From: Thioalkalivibrio sp. ALMg11
GTDB lineage: Bacteria > Pseudomonadota > Gammaproteobacteria > Ectothiorhodospirales > Ectothiorhodospiraceae
Assembly: GCF_000377905.1 (NCBI RefSeq)
Contig: NZ_KB898877.1
Span: 1 to 64,000, forward strand
DNA length: 64,000 nt
Direction: 5' to 3'
Under the pieces are notes generated by a model. That model was not told the origin of the DNA. It made no database searches and saw only the letters and a program-made list of their open reading frames with translations. Each line of letters begins with the position of its first letter. The first letter of the stretch is position 1. Of this stretch, positions 36,336-45,842 are shown piece after piece. A program made the translations under genes and the position numbers.

Positions 36336-36428
36336 CGCGTGCGGGAAGGGAACCAGACACGGCCGTTCCTCGTGCCACAGGGCAAGCTGCGCGCACTGGA
36401 GGCTTTGCCTGTGCGTGACCCGACTGAT
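36336..36428 (-). pseudogene. Fragment of the desaturase C-terminus
   Basis: Minus-strand translation ISRVTHRQSLQCAQLALW and following EER..LVPF.HA matches the last 31 residues of the desaturase gene at 62598 (ISRVTLKQSLHCARLALW.EER..LVPF.HA) at 23 of 31 positions. Nothing of the rest of the desaturase is present. Confidence 0.75.
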
Positions 36429-36481
36429 CTCCCAACGAGGATCGCCTGTTTCCACGCGATCTTTCATGCTGGCACCATCGG

Positions 36482-36657
36482 TTACGCCAGATCGTCCGAT
36501 CCAGACCGATCGCATTTTTCACCACGAGCCTCCCGAAACCACCGCTCGACATCCTCTGCGCGGCACATCACGGTTCCTTCGCCTAACAGCGCGCCGGCAC
36601 CCGCCGCGACGGCATTCCACGCCGCATTCCCGAGTGACGCTTCAGCTGCCAGCCAGC
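36482..36657 (-). pseudogene. Fragment of the PfkB kinase C-terminus
   Basis: Minus-strand translation ASLGNAAWNAVAAGAGALLG and EGTVMCRAEDVERWFREARG aligns with the last 57 residues of the PfkB kinase at 41320-42285, up to and including the stop region (DRSGSDDLA here, DRSGPDDLP there). About 37 bases of the kinase 3' flank (GGAAACAGGCGATCCTCGTTG) are also shared. The 5' part of the gene is missing, so this is a decayed duplicate. Confidence 0.8.
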
Positions 36658-36679
36658 GTAGTTGACGCCAGACATACCC

Positions 36680-36871
36680 TCACGCCCTATCGGTCACCGT
36701 AGTGGTTACCTGCCGGGTTCTTCCGCAGCGCCCCGTTCCTCCAGCACAGACTGCAGGGTGCGGCCAATCTCTCGCTCGTCCGAGGCCATCGCGGGTCATG
36801 GCGACAACCGCTACCTGCCCCTCTTCCGGCGACCGGGAGGTGAGGCGTTCGGCGATCGTCTGGGCAGTCAT
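36680..36871 (-). CDS. Small open reading frame, possibly frameshifted
   Basis: Protein of 63 residues starting MTAQTIAERLTSRSPEEGQV, with GGAGG at the right distance and 25 bases downstream of the big GH65 fusion gene on the same strand. From about residue 25 a second frame reads more protein-like (ASDEREIGRTLQSVLEERGA), ending in TAA, so the original product may have been about 50 residues with a one-base frameshift. Family not recognised. Confidence 0.35.
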   Translation of the reverse strand: MTAQTIAERLTSRSPEEGQVAVVAMTRDGLGRARDWPHPAVCAGGTGRCGRTRQVTTTVTDRA

Positions 36872-36896
36872 CCGGAAACCTCCAGGAAAACACGGA

Positions 36897-39800
36897 TCAA
36901 TGCGCCACGTCGGGCTCGGCCCCGCCGGTGCGATTCTCGTCGCGCACGCGTTCCTCCGGCTTCAGCAGCCGGAAGCGGCAGTCGTCGCCAGGCACCAACT
37001 CCCGGTAATGACCGCGGTAGGCGACCATGATCGAGTGGGTGGTATAGGCACCGCTGCGGATTTCCAGCAACTCGCGGGTGGCCTCCACCTCCAGCGTCTG
37101 GTTGCGGTAATGCAACCGGACCTTCACGCAGTGCAGTTCCGGAGGTAACACCGGATCAAAGTGGAGTACGTTGCCCCGCATGTCGATCCCCAGATAGCAA
37201 CGCTGAACCAGATCGACGCTCCCGGCCATCGCGCCAACATGGATGCCCTCGGGCGTCGTACCGCCCTGGATGTCCTCAAGGTCGCTGTCCAGGACGCGCT
37301 GAAAGAGATCCCAGGAATGGGAGCGGTCAGACCGCGCCATCACCCAGGAATGCGGCACGTGGCTCAGAGTCGAGCCGTGCGAGGTGCGGGCCAAGTAGTA
37401 ATCGACGTTGCGCGGGATCATCGACGGATCGAACGGATAGCCGAGCTGTTCGAACAGCATCGCCAGCTCCTCCGCCGAGAACAAATAGAACAGCATCAGG
37501 ACGTCGGCCTGCTTTGAGACCTTGTAGCGATTTGACGAATCGCCCTCGGCCTCCAGGATCCGGTCCAGGCGCTGGATATCACCGTAGCGTTCCCGGTACT
37601 CCTGCCAGTCGAACTCTGCGAGCTGTTCATAGCCCTCGAACTGACAGATGATCCCGTCCGCGTCCATCGGCACGCGCAGCTTGCGGCTGATCTCGTCCCA
37701 GAGATCGAGTTCCACGTCGTCCAAGCCGACACGTTCCCGCAGCTCCCGCCAGCGGATCTCCGGAAGCAGGTCGATGACGTCCCGCGCGCGGGTCAGTACC
37801 CAGGCCGCCATCACATTGGTGTAGGCATTGTTGTCCACCCCGCCCTGGGCCTCGGGGTCGGCGTCCGGATACGCGGTGTGATACTCGTCCGGCCCCATCA
37901 CGCCCTTGATCTCGTAGCGGTCCAGGTTCGGGTTGTAGACCGATGCACTGGCCCAGAACCGGGCGATCTCCAGCAGCATCTCCGCCCCGTAGAAGTTCAT
38001 GAACTCCTGGTCACCGGTGGCCTGGAAGTACTGCCACAGGTTGTAGGCGATCGCGGAGTTGATGTGCCGCTGCCGGTGGGAGGTATCCGGGAGCCACCGC
38101 CCCGAAGTCGGGTTCAAATGCAGTCGCTGCGTCTCCTCGCGTCCGTCACTGCCGCTCTGCCAGGGATACATCGCGCCCCGATAGCCGGCCTCAAGCGCCG
38201 CCTGCCGGGCCTCCCCGAGACGGCGATAGCGGTAGCGGAGCAGCGCCCGGGTCAGCATCGGAATACGCAGGTTCAGGAAGGGGAAGATGAACAGCTCGTC
38301 CCAGAAGACATGTCCGCGGTAGGCCTCGCCGTGCCAGCCCCGCGCGGGGATGCCGGTATCAAGATCGACCGAGTGCTTCGAGGTGGTCTGCAGCAGGTGA
38401 AAGATGTGGATCCGCAGCTTTAGTTCGGTATCCGGCGCCGCGTCATCCTCGAGTGCAATATCGCACTCCCCCCACAGGTGCCGCCAGGCCATCTCGTGGC
38501 GGGCGCGCAGGGCTTCGAAGTCACCGGCGCGCCCGAGCGTTCGGAGGGCCTCGATGCCGGGTTCGGAGGTCGCGGCATCACGCGACGAGTACAGCGCGAG
38601 GACCTTCTCCACCCGCAGGTTCGCGCGTTCCGGCAGATCGAGCACGATCTCCTGCGCCACACCCTGCGCCTCCCGCCGCGTGTGCCGCTCGACCCCGGCC
38701 TCCACGCCGTCGCGGTAGACGCGGGTGCGGGCGGCCTGCGCAATGTCGAGCCGGGACTGGTTCGTCCGGGCCCGAAGAAAGAGGGTGTCGTCGCCCCGGT
38801 GGTCCGCCTCGAGAATCTCGAGATGGCGGTTCTCGAGCCCCCGGTAGCGCGTCACACCATCATTGACCACCCCGCCGTCGAGCGCGGAATGCAGGGCGAC
38901 CCGTCCCGACCAGTCCTCCGCGGTCAGCTCCACGCACAGGGCCGCGAGGTGCGGGTTATCCATGCTGACCAACCGACGCTCGCGCCACTGCGTGGTACGG
39001 CCCGCCGGATCGCGGAAACGCAGGCTGCGCAGCAACAGGCCGCGATCAACATCGAGTTCCTGTGCCAATGACAGGATCTCCGTGTCGTCGAGCCGGAACC
39101 AGTCGCCGTCGTCCACACGGAAGGTCAGCGGCAACGCGTTGGGCAGATTGACCAGGTCCTCGTTCTCGACCTTGCGACCGGCCACCTCGCTGATCAGGCG
39201 GTTGTAGCCGCCGGCGAGATAGGTGCCCGGGTAATGCACGTCATCCGCCCGCGCATCCGGCGCGGCACCTCGCATCGCGAAATAGCCGTTGCCCAGCGTG
39301 CACAGCGCCTCGCGCAGACGCTCCTGCCAGGGGCGGTAGCCGGCGTAGCGCAGCACCCAGCCCCCCCTTGCCCGTGTATCCGCCGTCGCGGCATCGGAGA
39401 CGCGGGCCGCCAGGATCCCGGCCAGGGACTGGAGCAGGCGTTTCACGCCGAGGACGTCCTCCACCACCGAGTCGGCGGCGGTCGCCCGGGTTTCGTCGTG
39501 ACGCACCGCGACGCAGATACCCTCCCCCGCCAGCGCGCGGAAGGCGTCCTCGTCGGTCAGGTCGTCGCCGACATACACCGGCACGAGGTTCTCGCCCGGG
39601 CCGTCCACCTCGCCGAGAATCCAGCGCACGGCCTCGCCCTTGTTCCAGTGGATGCCCGGACCGATATCCAGCACCTTCTTGCCGTGGCCGAGACGCAGTT
39701 TCGGGTGTGCCTCCAGCACCTCGCGGACGATCGAGCCAACCCGATCCACCTCCGCAGCGCCAACACGCCGGTAATGCACGGCAATGGAGAAGCGCTTGCG

Positions 39801-40970
39801 CTCCACCATGTGGCCCTCAATCCCGGCCAGCCGCTGCGTCAGTTCCTGTTCCGTCGCATCCAGTTCGGGGAGGAACTCACCGCCCATCTCCAGACTTCGG
39901 CCATCGTCCTTCGGACCGGCGATCTCGAAGCCGTGGCTGCCCGCGAGCCACACGGAGTCGAGCGCGACCAGCTCCCGCAGCTTCGTCAGATCGCGACCGC
40001 TCACAATGACCACGCTGCAGTGCCGGGCCAGCGCCGCCACCGTCGCGCGCATGTCGGCGGCCAGCCATGCCTGCGTATGATCCTCGATGATCGGCGTCAG
40101 GGTGCCGTCGTAATCCAGAAACACCACCGGACGCGCGGCCTGCAGGCGAGCGAACATCTCGCTTTCGCGATCCCGGGCACGGGGCAGATCGACGAGCGTG
40201 CGTCGGGTCAGTCCGGCGGCACGACTGTAGCGAAGCTCGGCGGCATCGCGGACCACCAGGTCGGCGCCGAGCTCGAGCAAGGCATCGGCACGGTCGGGAC
40301 CGGCCATGCCGATCACGGGCCGAAAGCGGCCGCGCACCGCTGCCTCGACACCACTGCCCGCATCCTCGAGGACCGCGCATTCCTGCGGCGCTACGCCCAG
40401 TCGCCGCGCCGCCTCCAGCAGCATCGCCGGATCCGGCTTGCCGGGGATATCCAGCCGCGCCAGCTCGTTGCCATCCACCCGTACGTCGAAGGCGTCGAGC
40501 AAGCCGGCGCTGCGCAGGACGGCCTCCGCATTGCGACTGGAAGAGAACACCGCGGCCGGGATGCCACCGCGGCGCAGTACATCAAGCAGTCGCAGGGTGC
40601 CCGGGAGCGGCTGCACCCGGTTTGCCTCCAGCCAGGCATGGAAATACCGATTCTTGCGCCGGCCCAGGCCCGCGACCGTCTCCGCCTCCGGGCCGTCCTC
40701 GTCGCTGCCGGCCGGCAGTTCGATGCCGCGCGCGTCAAGAAACGTGCGGATGCCCTCGGCACGAGGGCGCCCGTCCACATACCGGCGATACTCCGCATCG
40801 GCGTCGAAGGGCTCGAACGTCTCTCCGAAACGCTCGGCGCGCGCCTCGAGGAACTCGTCGAACAGGTGCTTCCAGGCCGCGGCGTGGGCGCTTGCCGTAT
40901 CCGTGACCACCCCGTCCATATCGAACAGCACGGCCCTGGTGTTTGCCCCTCGTTCCGCCTGATCCTTCAT
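36897..40970 (-). CDS. Three-domain beta-phosphoglucomutase / trehalose-phosphatase / GH65 phosphorylase fusion
   Basis: Protein of 1357 residues. Domain 1 (about 10-240) is a HAD beta-phosphoglucomutase with LFDMDGVVTDT and KPDPAMLLEAARRLG. Domain 2 (about 270-510) is a trehalose-6-phosphate phosphatase-type HAD with VFLDYDGTLTPI and VYVGDDLTDEDAF. Domain 3 (about 545-1340) is a GH65 phosphorylase with catalytic acid in GVMGPDEYHTAYPD (near 1025) and KQADVLMLFYLF. GH65 enzymes phosphorolyse alpha-glucosides such as trehalose, kojibiose or maltose to beta-glucose-1-phosphate, which domain 1 would convert to glucose-6-phosphate. ATG 40970 has GGGAGG upstream; ATG 40988 is an alternative. PfkB and the remains of ppsA lie upstream. 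Confidence 0.88.
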   Translation of the reverse strand: MKDQAERGANTRAVLFDMDGVVTDTASAHAAAWKHLFDEFLEARAERFGETFEPFDADAEYRRYVDGRPRAEGIRTFLDARGIELPAGSDEDGPEAETVAGLGRRKNRYFHAWLEANRVQPLPGTLRLLDVLRRGGIPAAVFSSSRNAEAVLRSAGLLDAFDVRVDGNELARLDIPGKPDPAMLLEAARRLGVAPQECAVLEDAGSGVEAAVRGRFRPVIGMAGPDRADALLELGADLVVRDAAELRYSRAAGLTRRTLVDLPRARDRESEMFARLQAARPVVFLDYDGTLTPIIEDHTQAWLAADMRATVAALARHCSVVIVSGRDLTKLRELVALDSVWLAGSHGFEIAGPKDDGRSLEMGGEFLPELDATEQELTQRLAGIEGHMVERKRFSIAVHYRRVGAAEVDRVGSIVREVLEAHPKLRLGHGKKVLDIGPGIHWNKGEAVRWILGEVDGPGENLVPVYVGDDLTDEDAFRALAGEGICVAVRHDETRATAADSVVEDVLGVKRLLQSLAGILAARVSDAATADTRARGGWVLRYAGYRPWQERLREALCTLGNGYFAMRGAAPDARADDVHYPGTYLAGGYNRLISEVAGRKVENEDLVNLPNALPLTFRVDDGDWFRLDDTEILSLAQELDVDRGLLLRSLRFRDPAGRTTQWRERRLVSMDNPHLAALCVELTAEDWSGRVALHSALDGGVVNDGVTRYRGLENRHLEILEADHRGDDTLFLRARTNQSRLDIAQAARTRVYRDGVEAGVERHTRREAQGVAQEIVLDLPERANLRVEKVLALYSSRDAATSEPGIEALRTLGRAGDFEALRARHEMAWRHLWGECDIALEDDAAPDTELKLRIHIFHLLQTTSKHSVDLDTGIPARGWHGEAYRGHVFWDELFIFPFLNLRIPMLTRALLRYRYRRLGEARQAALEAGYRGAMYPWQSGSDGREETQRLHLNPTSGRWLPDTSHRQRHINSAIAYNLWQYFQATGDQEFMNFYGAEMLLEIARFWASASVYNPNLDRYEIKGVMGPDEYHTAYPDADPEAQGGVDNNAYTNVMAAWVLTRARDVIDLLPEIRWRELRERVGLDDVELDLWDEISRKLRVPMDADGIICQFEGYEQLAEFDWQEYRERYGDIQRLDRILEAEGDSSNRYKVSKQADVLMLFYLFSAEELAMLFEQLGYPFDPSMIPRNVDYYLARTSHGSTLSHVPHSWVMARSDRSHSWDLFQRVLDSDLEDIQGGTTPEGIHVGAMAGSVDLVQRCYLGIDMRGNVLHFDPVLPPELHCVKVRLHYRNQTLEVEATRELLEIRSGAYTTHSIMVAYRGHYRELVPGDDCRFRLLKPEERVRDENRTGGAEPDVAH

Positions 40971-41319
40971 GCGGGCCTCCCGCTGCATGAAATCCCTCGG
41001 TCGAATGGCGGCGCCTGCAGGCAACCCCCACTCTCATCATACGCATGGACAGATTTCGCCAAGAAACCCTGATCTTCGATGAAACCCTGCCGCCGCCACG
41101 CGGCACGGATATCACCCTCGCGCAGATAATGAGCGCGCCGACTGTCGTGCTGAACGGGGTTTTTCAGAGTGATTAGCCAATCGAGTTCGCCAAGCGGCTG
41201 ATCATCACCCCCGGCCCGGAGATCAGGGCACACGCCCCGGGCCTGGGTCGCCCCAAGGCGCGGGTGTTTCAACGAGGATCGCCTGTTTCCAGGCCATTTT
41301 TCATGCGGACTTCCACCGG
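40971..41319. other. Intergenic region without a recognised gene
   Basis: About 350 bases between the GH65 fusion and the PfkB gene, both minus strand. Apart from the kinase 3' flank that is duplicated at 36434-36481, no gene or strong terminator is evident. Short frames on both strands look non-coding. Confidence 0.4.
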
Positions 41320-42285
41320 TTATGGGAGATCGTCCGGACCGGACCGATCGTTGTCTTCACCACGAGTCTCCCGAAACAACCGCTCGACATCCTCGGCACG
41401 GCACATCACGGTACCCTCGCTCAACAGCGCGGCGGCACCCGCGGCGACGGCATACCGGGCCGCACCCCCGAGTGACTTTCCGCCAGCCAGCCTGAGTACG
41501 AGAGCAGCCACGAAGCTGTCGCCCGCACCCACCGCGCTGCGGGCTTCAACCTCTGGCGAGGGAACATGAAAGGCACCCTCGGACGAGGCAAACAGCGCCC
41601 CTTCCCCGCCAAGGCTCAGCGCGACGATCTCCGCGCCGCCATCGTCGAGGATCTTCTGCAGCGCGGCCTCCTGCTCTTCCCGCGAATCCAGATCGGCCCC
41701 GGTTAGCTGGCGCAATTCCTGTTTGTTCGGCTTGACCAGGAACACCCCTTCGTCCAGCGCAGCCTCCAGGGAGGCGCCGGAAGCATCGACAACACAGCGC
41801 GCCCCTGCCTGCTTTGCGAGCCGTGCCACCCGGGCCGTGAAATCGTCCGGGACCCCTTCCGGCAGGCTGCCGCTCACCACCAGATAGCCACCCTCCGAAA
41901 GCGACTCCGCCACACGATCCAGCGCCCCGCGCCACTCCTTCTCGTGCCACTCCGGGCCCTCCAGCACGAAGCGATATTCCTTGCCGGTCGAGTCCTCGTT
42001 CACGTTAAAGCTCTGGCGGGTGTTGCCCTCGATTCCAATCGCCTGTGCCCCATCCAGCTCGGCCTCCAGCAACCCGCGGTACACGTCGCCGATCGCACCG
42101 CCGACCGCGTAGAGCGCCGTCGCCTCGCCTCCCAGACGCTCGATCACGCGGGCGACATTGACGCCGCCGCCACCGGGATCGAAACGGGCACCCGAGCAGC
42201 GCAGCTTGTGTTTGCTGACCACCTCCTCCACCGACGTGCTGACATCGAGTGCGGGATTCATCGTCAGCGTGACAATCGGTTGCAT
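41320..42285 (-). CDS. PfkB-family phosphofructokinase
   Basis: Protein of 321 residues. Start MQPIVTLTMNPALDVSTSV and the glycine-rich FDPGGGGVNVARVIERLGG are typical of the phosphofructokinase II / 1-phosphofructokinase group, and the C-terminal anion hole with catalytic Asp is SAVGAGDSFVAALVLRLAGG. It phosphorylates fructose-6-phosphate or a related sugar phosphate using ATP. Together with the neighbouring phosphorylase fusion it would feed glucose units into glycolysis. A decayed duplicate of its tail is at 36482. Confidence 0.88.
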   Translation of the reverse strand: MQPIVTLTMNPALDVSTSVEEVVSKHKLRCSGARFDPGGGGVNVARVIERLGGEATALYAVGGAIGDVYRGLLEAELDGAQAIGIEGNTRQSFNVNEDSTGKEYRFVLEGPEWHEKEWRGALDRVAESLSEGGYLVVSGSLPEGVPDDFTARVARLAKQAGARCVVDASGASLEAALDEGVFLVKPNKQELRQLTGADLDSREEQEAALQKILDDGGAEIVALSLGGEGALFASSEGAFHVPSPEVEARSAVGAGDSFVAALVLRLAGGKSLGGAARYAVAAGAAALLSEGTVMCRAEDVERLFRETRGEDNDRSGPDDLP

Positions 42286-42384
42286 ACATTTCCTCCGGTG
42301 CTTGCGTGCGGATATTCACGAGTACCGCATCCGGGTATCGGCGTAGCGCCCCACTCATCGGCTGCGAGTTCCTCTTTGCATTCG

Positions 42385-42565
42385 GCCTGCGCAACCATCC
42401 GCTTCATCGCCATGAAGCTCTCCGAACACTCACCGAGATGCGGTCGATCCCCTGCTCTAGACGAAACGCGGCGAACTCCGGGTCGTCGTTCGGGGCCTGA
42501 CCTCCGAGGCCGGTCTTCACACCGGCATCTCGGCCCATTTCCAGCAGCACACCGATCGCGGCGCT
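42385..42565 (-). pseudogene. Remnant of the phosphoenolpyruvate synthase C-terminus
   Basis: Minus strand reads AAIGVLLEMGRDAGVKTGLG, GQAPNDDPEFAAFRLEQGID and RISVS, then after a one-base frameshift SESFMAMKRMVAQAE. This corresponds to the end of PpsA (GICGQAPSDHPEFA..LVEQGIDSISL.PDSF..VK). The upstream 700 residues of the enzyme are absent, so it is a decayed fragment next to pfkB. Confidence 0.7.
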
Positions 42566-42870
42566 GCTCTCGCCCCGGCCACCCGCCTGCGCATTGACAG
42601 ACTTCGCCAGCAAACCCCAGTCTCTATGGGAGACGCTACGTGCTCCCACCGCCCGGAAAAGCAGTTGTGCTTCAGGGACCACCCGCCACCACCGCCGGCT
42701 TCCCTAACATCAGTGTAGCCCACCATCGGAGGGGTCCCGTTGAACGTCTCTGAAATGCCCCCGCCACCTCGGGACGCCTATGTGCCGATCAAGGATCACG
42801 GCCTGATCGGGGATGGTGTCAGGACCGGCACGCCGCTGCGTTCGCCCTCAGCGGGCGCTTCGGTGCGGGC

Positions 42871-44301
42871 ATGAGGCGGGGGCGCTGGTTCCTGCTCGGG
42901 TTGCTGGCTGTCTACCTCTCGACCGGCGCCTACCACCTGTACAAACCGCTTCCCGAGGGACTCGATGTCGTCACGCCCTACCATCCCGCCGAGGGGGTCG
43001 AGTTCCTCGCGGATGCCACGTGGACCGACACACAGGGCAATCAGCACACAGAGCAGGAGATATTCGATGCCGCCCTGGAGATGATCGGACAGGCGCAGTC
43101 GCTTGTTGTCGCGGATTTCTTTCTGGTGAACCAGTTTGCGGCGACGTCCGGGGCTGCGCATCGTCCACTCTCAAGCGAGTTCGTCCTCGGACTGGCGGAG
43201 TGGCACGCACAACGACCCGGGGTCGAGGCGCTACTGATCACCGATCCCTTCAACACCCTCTACGGCGGCATCAAGCAGCCCCTGTTCTCGCGGCTGGAGG
43301 CGCATGGAATCCCCGTGATCGAGACGGATCTGCGGGCGCTGCGGGATCCCAATCCCCTGTGGTCAGCCGCCTGGCGCATCTGCTGTCAGTGGTTCGGCAA
43401 CAGTTCGCACGGTGGTTGGCTCCCGAACCCGGTGGGCGATACACCCGTGAGCCTGCGCACGTACCTTGCGCTCCTAAACTTCAAGGCGAACCACCGCAAG
43501 ACGCTGGTCACGAATGGGCCGGACGGCTGGACCGGACTGGTGACCTCGGGAAATCCGCATGACGCCAGCAGCCGGCACGACAACATCGCCGTGCGTTTCC
43601 GGGGCGCCGCGGCCATCGACCTGCTACACACCGAGCGCGCGGTCGCAGAGTTCTCGAATGGAACCCGAACGGCCCTTCCGGATCGCGTGGAAGCGAACGG
43701 AGCCGTTGATTCGCCCGTCCGGATCCGAATCCTGACCGAGTCACGGATCCGCGACGCCGCCCTGGAGATGATTGACGCCGCGGGTCCCGGGGACCAGCTG
43801 GACCTGTGGATGTTCTACCTCTCGCACCGGGCCATCGTGAAGGCCCTTCTGGCCGCGCAGCAGCGCGGCGTCGACCTGCGGGTACTTCTCGATCCGAACC
43901 GTGATGCATTCGGCCGTAAAAAGCAGGGAATACCCAACAGGCAAGTGGCGCTGGAACTGAACGCCGGGGACGTCTCGGTGCGCTGGTGCAATACCCAGGG
44001 CGAGCAGTGCCACACGAAGATGCTCCTGCATCGTCCTCGCGATGGCGATGCCACGCTGCTTGCGGGCTCCGCGAACTTCACCCGGCGCAACCTGGACAAC
44101 TTCAACCTGGAGACCAACGTGCAGATTCAGGCCGAGGCCGGAGCCCCGGTGATGGCCGATGCCGCCGACTTTTTCGATACCCGCTGGCACAACGAGCCGG
44201 GCCGGGTTCACAGTCTCCCCTACCAGGAACACGCCGATGAATCCCGGCTGCGCTACTGGCGCTATCGCATGATGGAGGCTACCGGGGTGTCTTCTTTCTG
44301 A
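42871..44301 (+). CDS. Phospholipase D-like protein (cardiolipin synthase type)
   Basis: Protein of 476 residues with an N-terminal membrane helix or signal (about 5-22) and two PLD half-domains. The HxK motifs are NHRKTLVTN (about 209) with downstream GLVTSGNPHD, and CHTKMLLH (about 385) with LLAGSANFTRRNLDN. Both halves have His and Lys, so it should be active as a phosphatidyltransferase, phospholipase or nuclease. The extracytoplasmic location suggests envelope lipid metabolism. Single plus-strand gene between minus-strand blocks. Confidence 0.85.
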   Translation: MRRGRWFLLGLLAVYLSTGAYHLYKPLPEGLDVVTPYHPAEGVEFLADATWTDTQGNQHTEQEIFDAALEMIGQAQSLVVADFFLVNQFAATSGAAHRPLSSEFVLGLAEWHAQRPGVEALLITDPFNTLYGGIKQPLFSRLEAHGIPVIETDLRALRDPNPLWSAAWRICCQWFGNSSHGGWLPNPVGDTPVSLRTYLALLNFKANHRKTLVTNGPDGWTGLVTSGNPHDASSRHDNIAVRFRGAAAIDLLHTERAVAEFSNGTRTALPDRVEANGAVDSPVRIRILTESRIRDAALEMIDAAGPGDQLDLWMFYLSHRAIVKALLAAQQRGVDLRVLLDPNRDAFGRKKQGIPNRQVALELNAGDVSVRWCNTQGEQCHTKMLLHRPRDGDATLLAGSANFTRRNLDNFNLETNVQIQAEAGAPVMADAADFFDTRWHNEPGRVHSLPYQEHADESRLRYWRYRMMEATGVSSF

Positions 44302-44594
44302 TCCACACCCAGGCACCGGTTGCGGAGGTGCGGGCCAGTTCCACACTCGGAAACAACGCGCCGAGGGCGGACGCCCACGAGTGATGCGGTTATTGCCGAT
44401 CTGACAGGTGCGGGCCAAACCACACTGGACTGAACCCACCGTGACGACCTGCCTCCGTCCGGGGGACACGCCGCTCCCGGACGGACCGCCGGCCACGCCT
44501 CTGCCAACACCGGGCACTTGGCCGGGCAGATCAAAAGACGATCAGGGCGGCTACGCGGCTCGCCCGACCGCTTCGATTTCGCCAGGCCTGGTTC

Positions 44595-44882
44595 TTACCG
44601 GAAGCGTTCCGAAGCGTTCCGCAGTGCCTTTGCCATGTCATCCCATGCGGACTCCATTCCTTCCCGCAACTCCTTCCACGAATCCTCGCTCGCCTCGCGC
44701 AACTGGCTGAGCCGTTCCTCGGCCTCGTCGCGCCGTTTACGCAGTTCCTGGATTTGCTCTTCGTACTTGGCGCGCAGATCCGCATCCGCCTGTTTGGCCT
44801 TCGCCTCCAGCTTTCCCAGGTCGTGGTTCCACTCGTCAATTTTCGCCTTCATCTTCTCGACGTATTGTTCGCGATCACTCAT
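44595..44882 (-). CDS. Small coiled-coil stress-response protein (sll1863-like)
   Basis: Protein of 95 residues that is almost one continuous charged helix (REQYVEKMKAKIDEWNHDLG, KLEAKAKQADADLRAKYEEQ, IQELRKRRDEAEERLSQLRE), ending SWKELREGMESAWDDMAKAL. This is the pattern of the sll1863-type stress-response coiled-coil family. Start MSDREQY at 44882 has GGAG upstream; 17 earlier in-frame codons are unlikely. Mechanism unknown. Confidence 0.75.
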   Translation of the reverse strand: MSDREQYVEKMKAKIDEWNHDLGKLEAKAKQADADLRAKYEEQIQELRKRRDEAEERLSQLREASEDSWKELREGMESAWDDMAKALRNASERFR

Positions 44883-45007
44883 CTCGTCCGTCTCCTTGTT
44901 CTTCGTGGATTGCATGGGTCCGCTGCGAACCAAGGATCCGCAGCGTCTAAAGCTACGCCCTGAACACGCCCCAATACATCCGTTAGCGGAAGCGTTGGTC
45001 CGGGACT

Positions 45008-45176
45008 AGGGAAACACTGATTAATGTACACGTTCGCGCTCGAGTCACTTTTGCGTGCGAACAAGGCGCGGTGACCGCCGTGCAGTCATTCTGCACAAGG
45101 GAGCCGCAACGCCGTGCGCGCGCAAAAGTGACTCGAGCCCCTGCATACAATGGCTTGTGGGTTTGGTGCCCCAGGG
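45008..45176 (+). mobile_element. MITE-like element, copy 2 (right end lost)
   Basis: Left terminal repeat AGGGAAACACTGATTAATGT as in copy 1, then the first internal hairpin: GAGTCACTTTTGCG pairing with CGCAAAAGTGACTC. Compared with copy 1 (GTCGC/GCGGC) the stem bases here are changed on both sides (GTCAC/GTGAC), so pairing is preserved. The central 60 bases between the arms are nearly identical to copy 1. The second hairpin is cut after GGTGCCCCAGGGG and no right terminal repeat is found. Confidence 0.72.
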
Positions 45177-45842
45177 GGTTCGACCCCGTTTCTGCGGGCC
45201 GTTTGAAAAGGGCTTTTTTGTCGCTGCGAGTTCCGGGCGACCCGATCGAGTGCCAGGCACGTCATGCCCCAGGGAAAACCGTACCTCCAGCGGGTGGCCG
45301 ATCGAGTGCGAGGCCAGATGAAGATGGCTCCACGTCCGGCACTTGGGTTGCAAGGTCGAAAACGACGTCTCCTCCTCTGCCAATTTCGGCGCTGACCAAT
45401 GCGTCAACGCCATCTCATGGCCAAGGGCGGTAACGTTCAGCGCCCGACATCGCCCTGTCGCACCCGCTGCTCGAGAAACTCCTCGTCCACCATCCGCGCT
45501 GCGCTCTCGGCCTCCGGACAACCTCCCAGAGTCGAGGCGACTTCATGCCGCGTCCAGCCCTGTTCCGACCGCTCCAGCCGAGCCCCTCACGCGATCAGTG
45601 TTTCCCTGGCCAGGCTGGAGACCTCCACTTCCCGCCGAATCACGTTGGAGTCAAGGCGACGGTGCGCTGGCGAACATACGGGGGCAGTGCATGGTGCAAG
45701 ACTGAAATGGCTGCAAACGACGGGGTAGGCCAGCCCGGCCCTGACCCGCCTGCGTCCGGACAAGGAGAAGGTCATCGACATCAAGGCGTTCGGATCTTCC
45801 TCGCGTACGCGCGAGGCGCTTCGCCACGACCGCGACACCGAG
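45177..45842. other. Long gap upstream of the glucan synthase, no complete gene
   Basis: About 670 bases. On the minus strand 45435-45590 there is a protein-like stretch (GWTRHEVASTLGGCPEAESA, MVDEEFLEQRVRQGDVGR) without a normal start, possibly a decayed gene. From 45729 the plus frame of the glucan synthase is open (KVIDIKAFGSSSRTREALRH), so the real start may lie before 45843. No clear promoter is seen. Confidence 0.4.

Noticed and set aside
41043-41069. A 27-base segment matching 42590-42616 at 23 positions
   Set aside because: Short and without context that shows common origin; could be chance between two GC-moderate stretches.
45435-45600. Minus-strand protein-like stretch upstream of the glucan synthase
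   Set aside because: No start codon, stop just upstream and no family match, so it is mentioned only as a possible relic.
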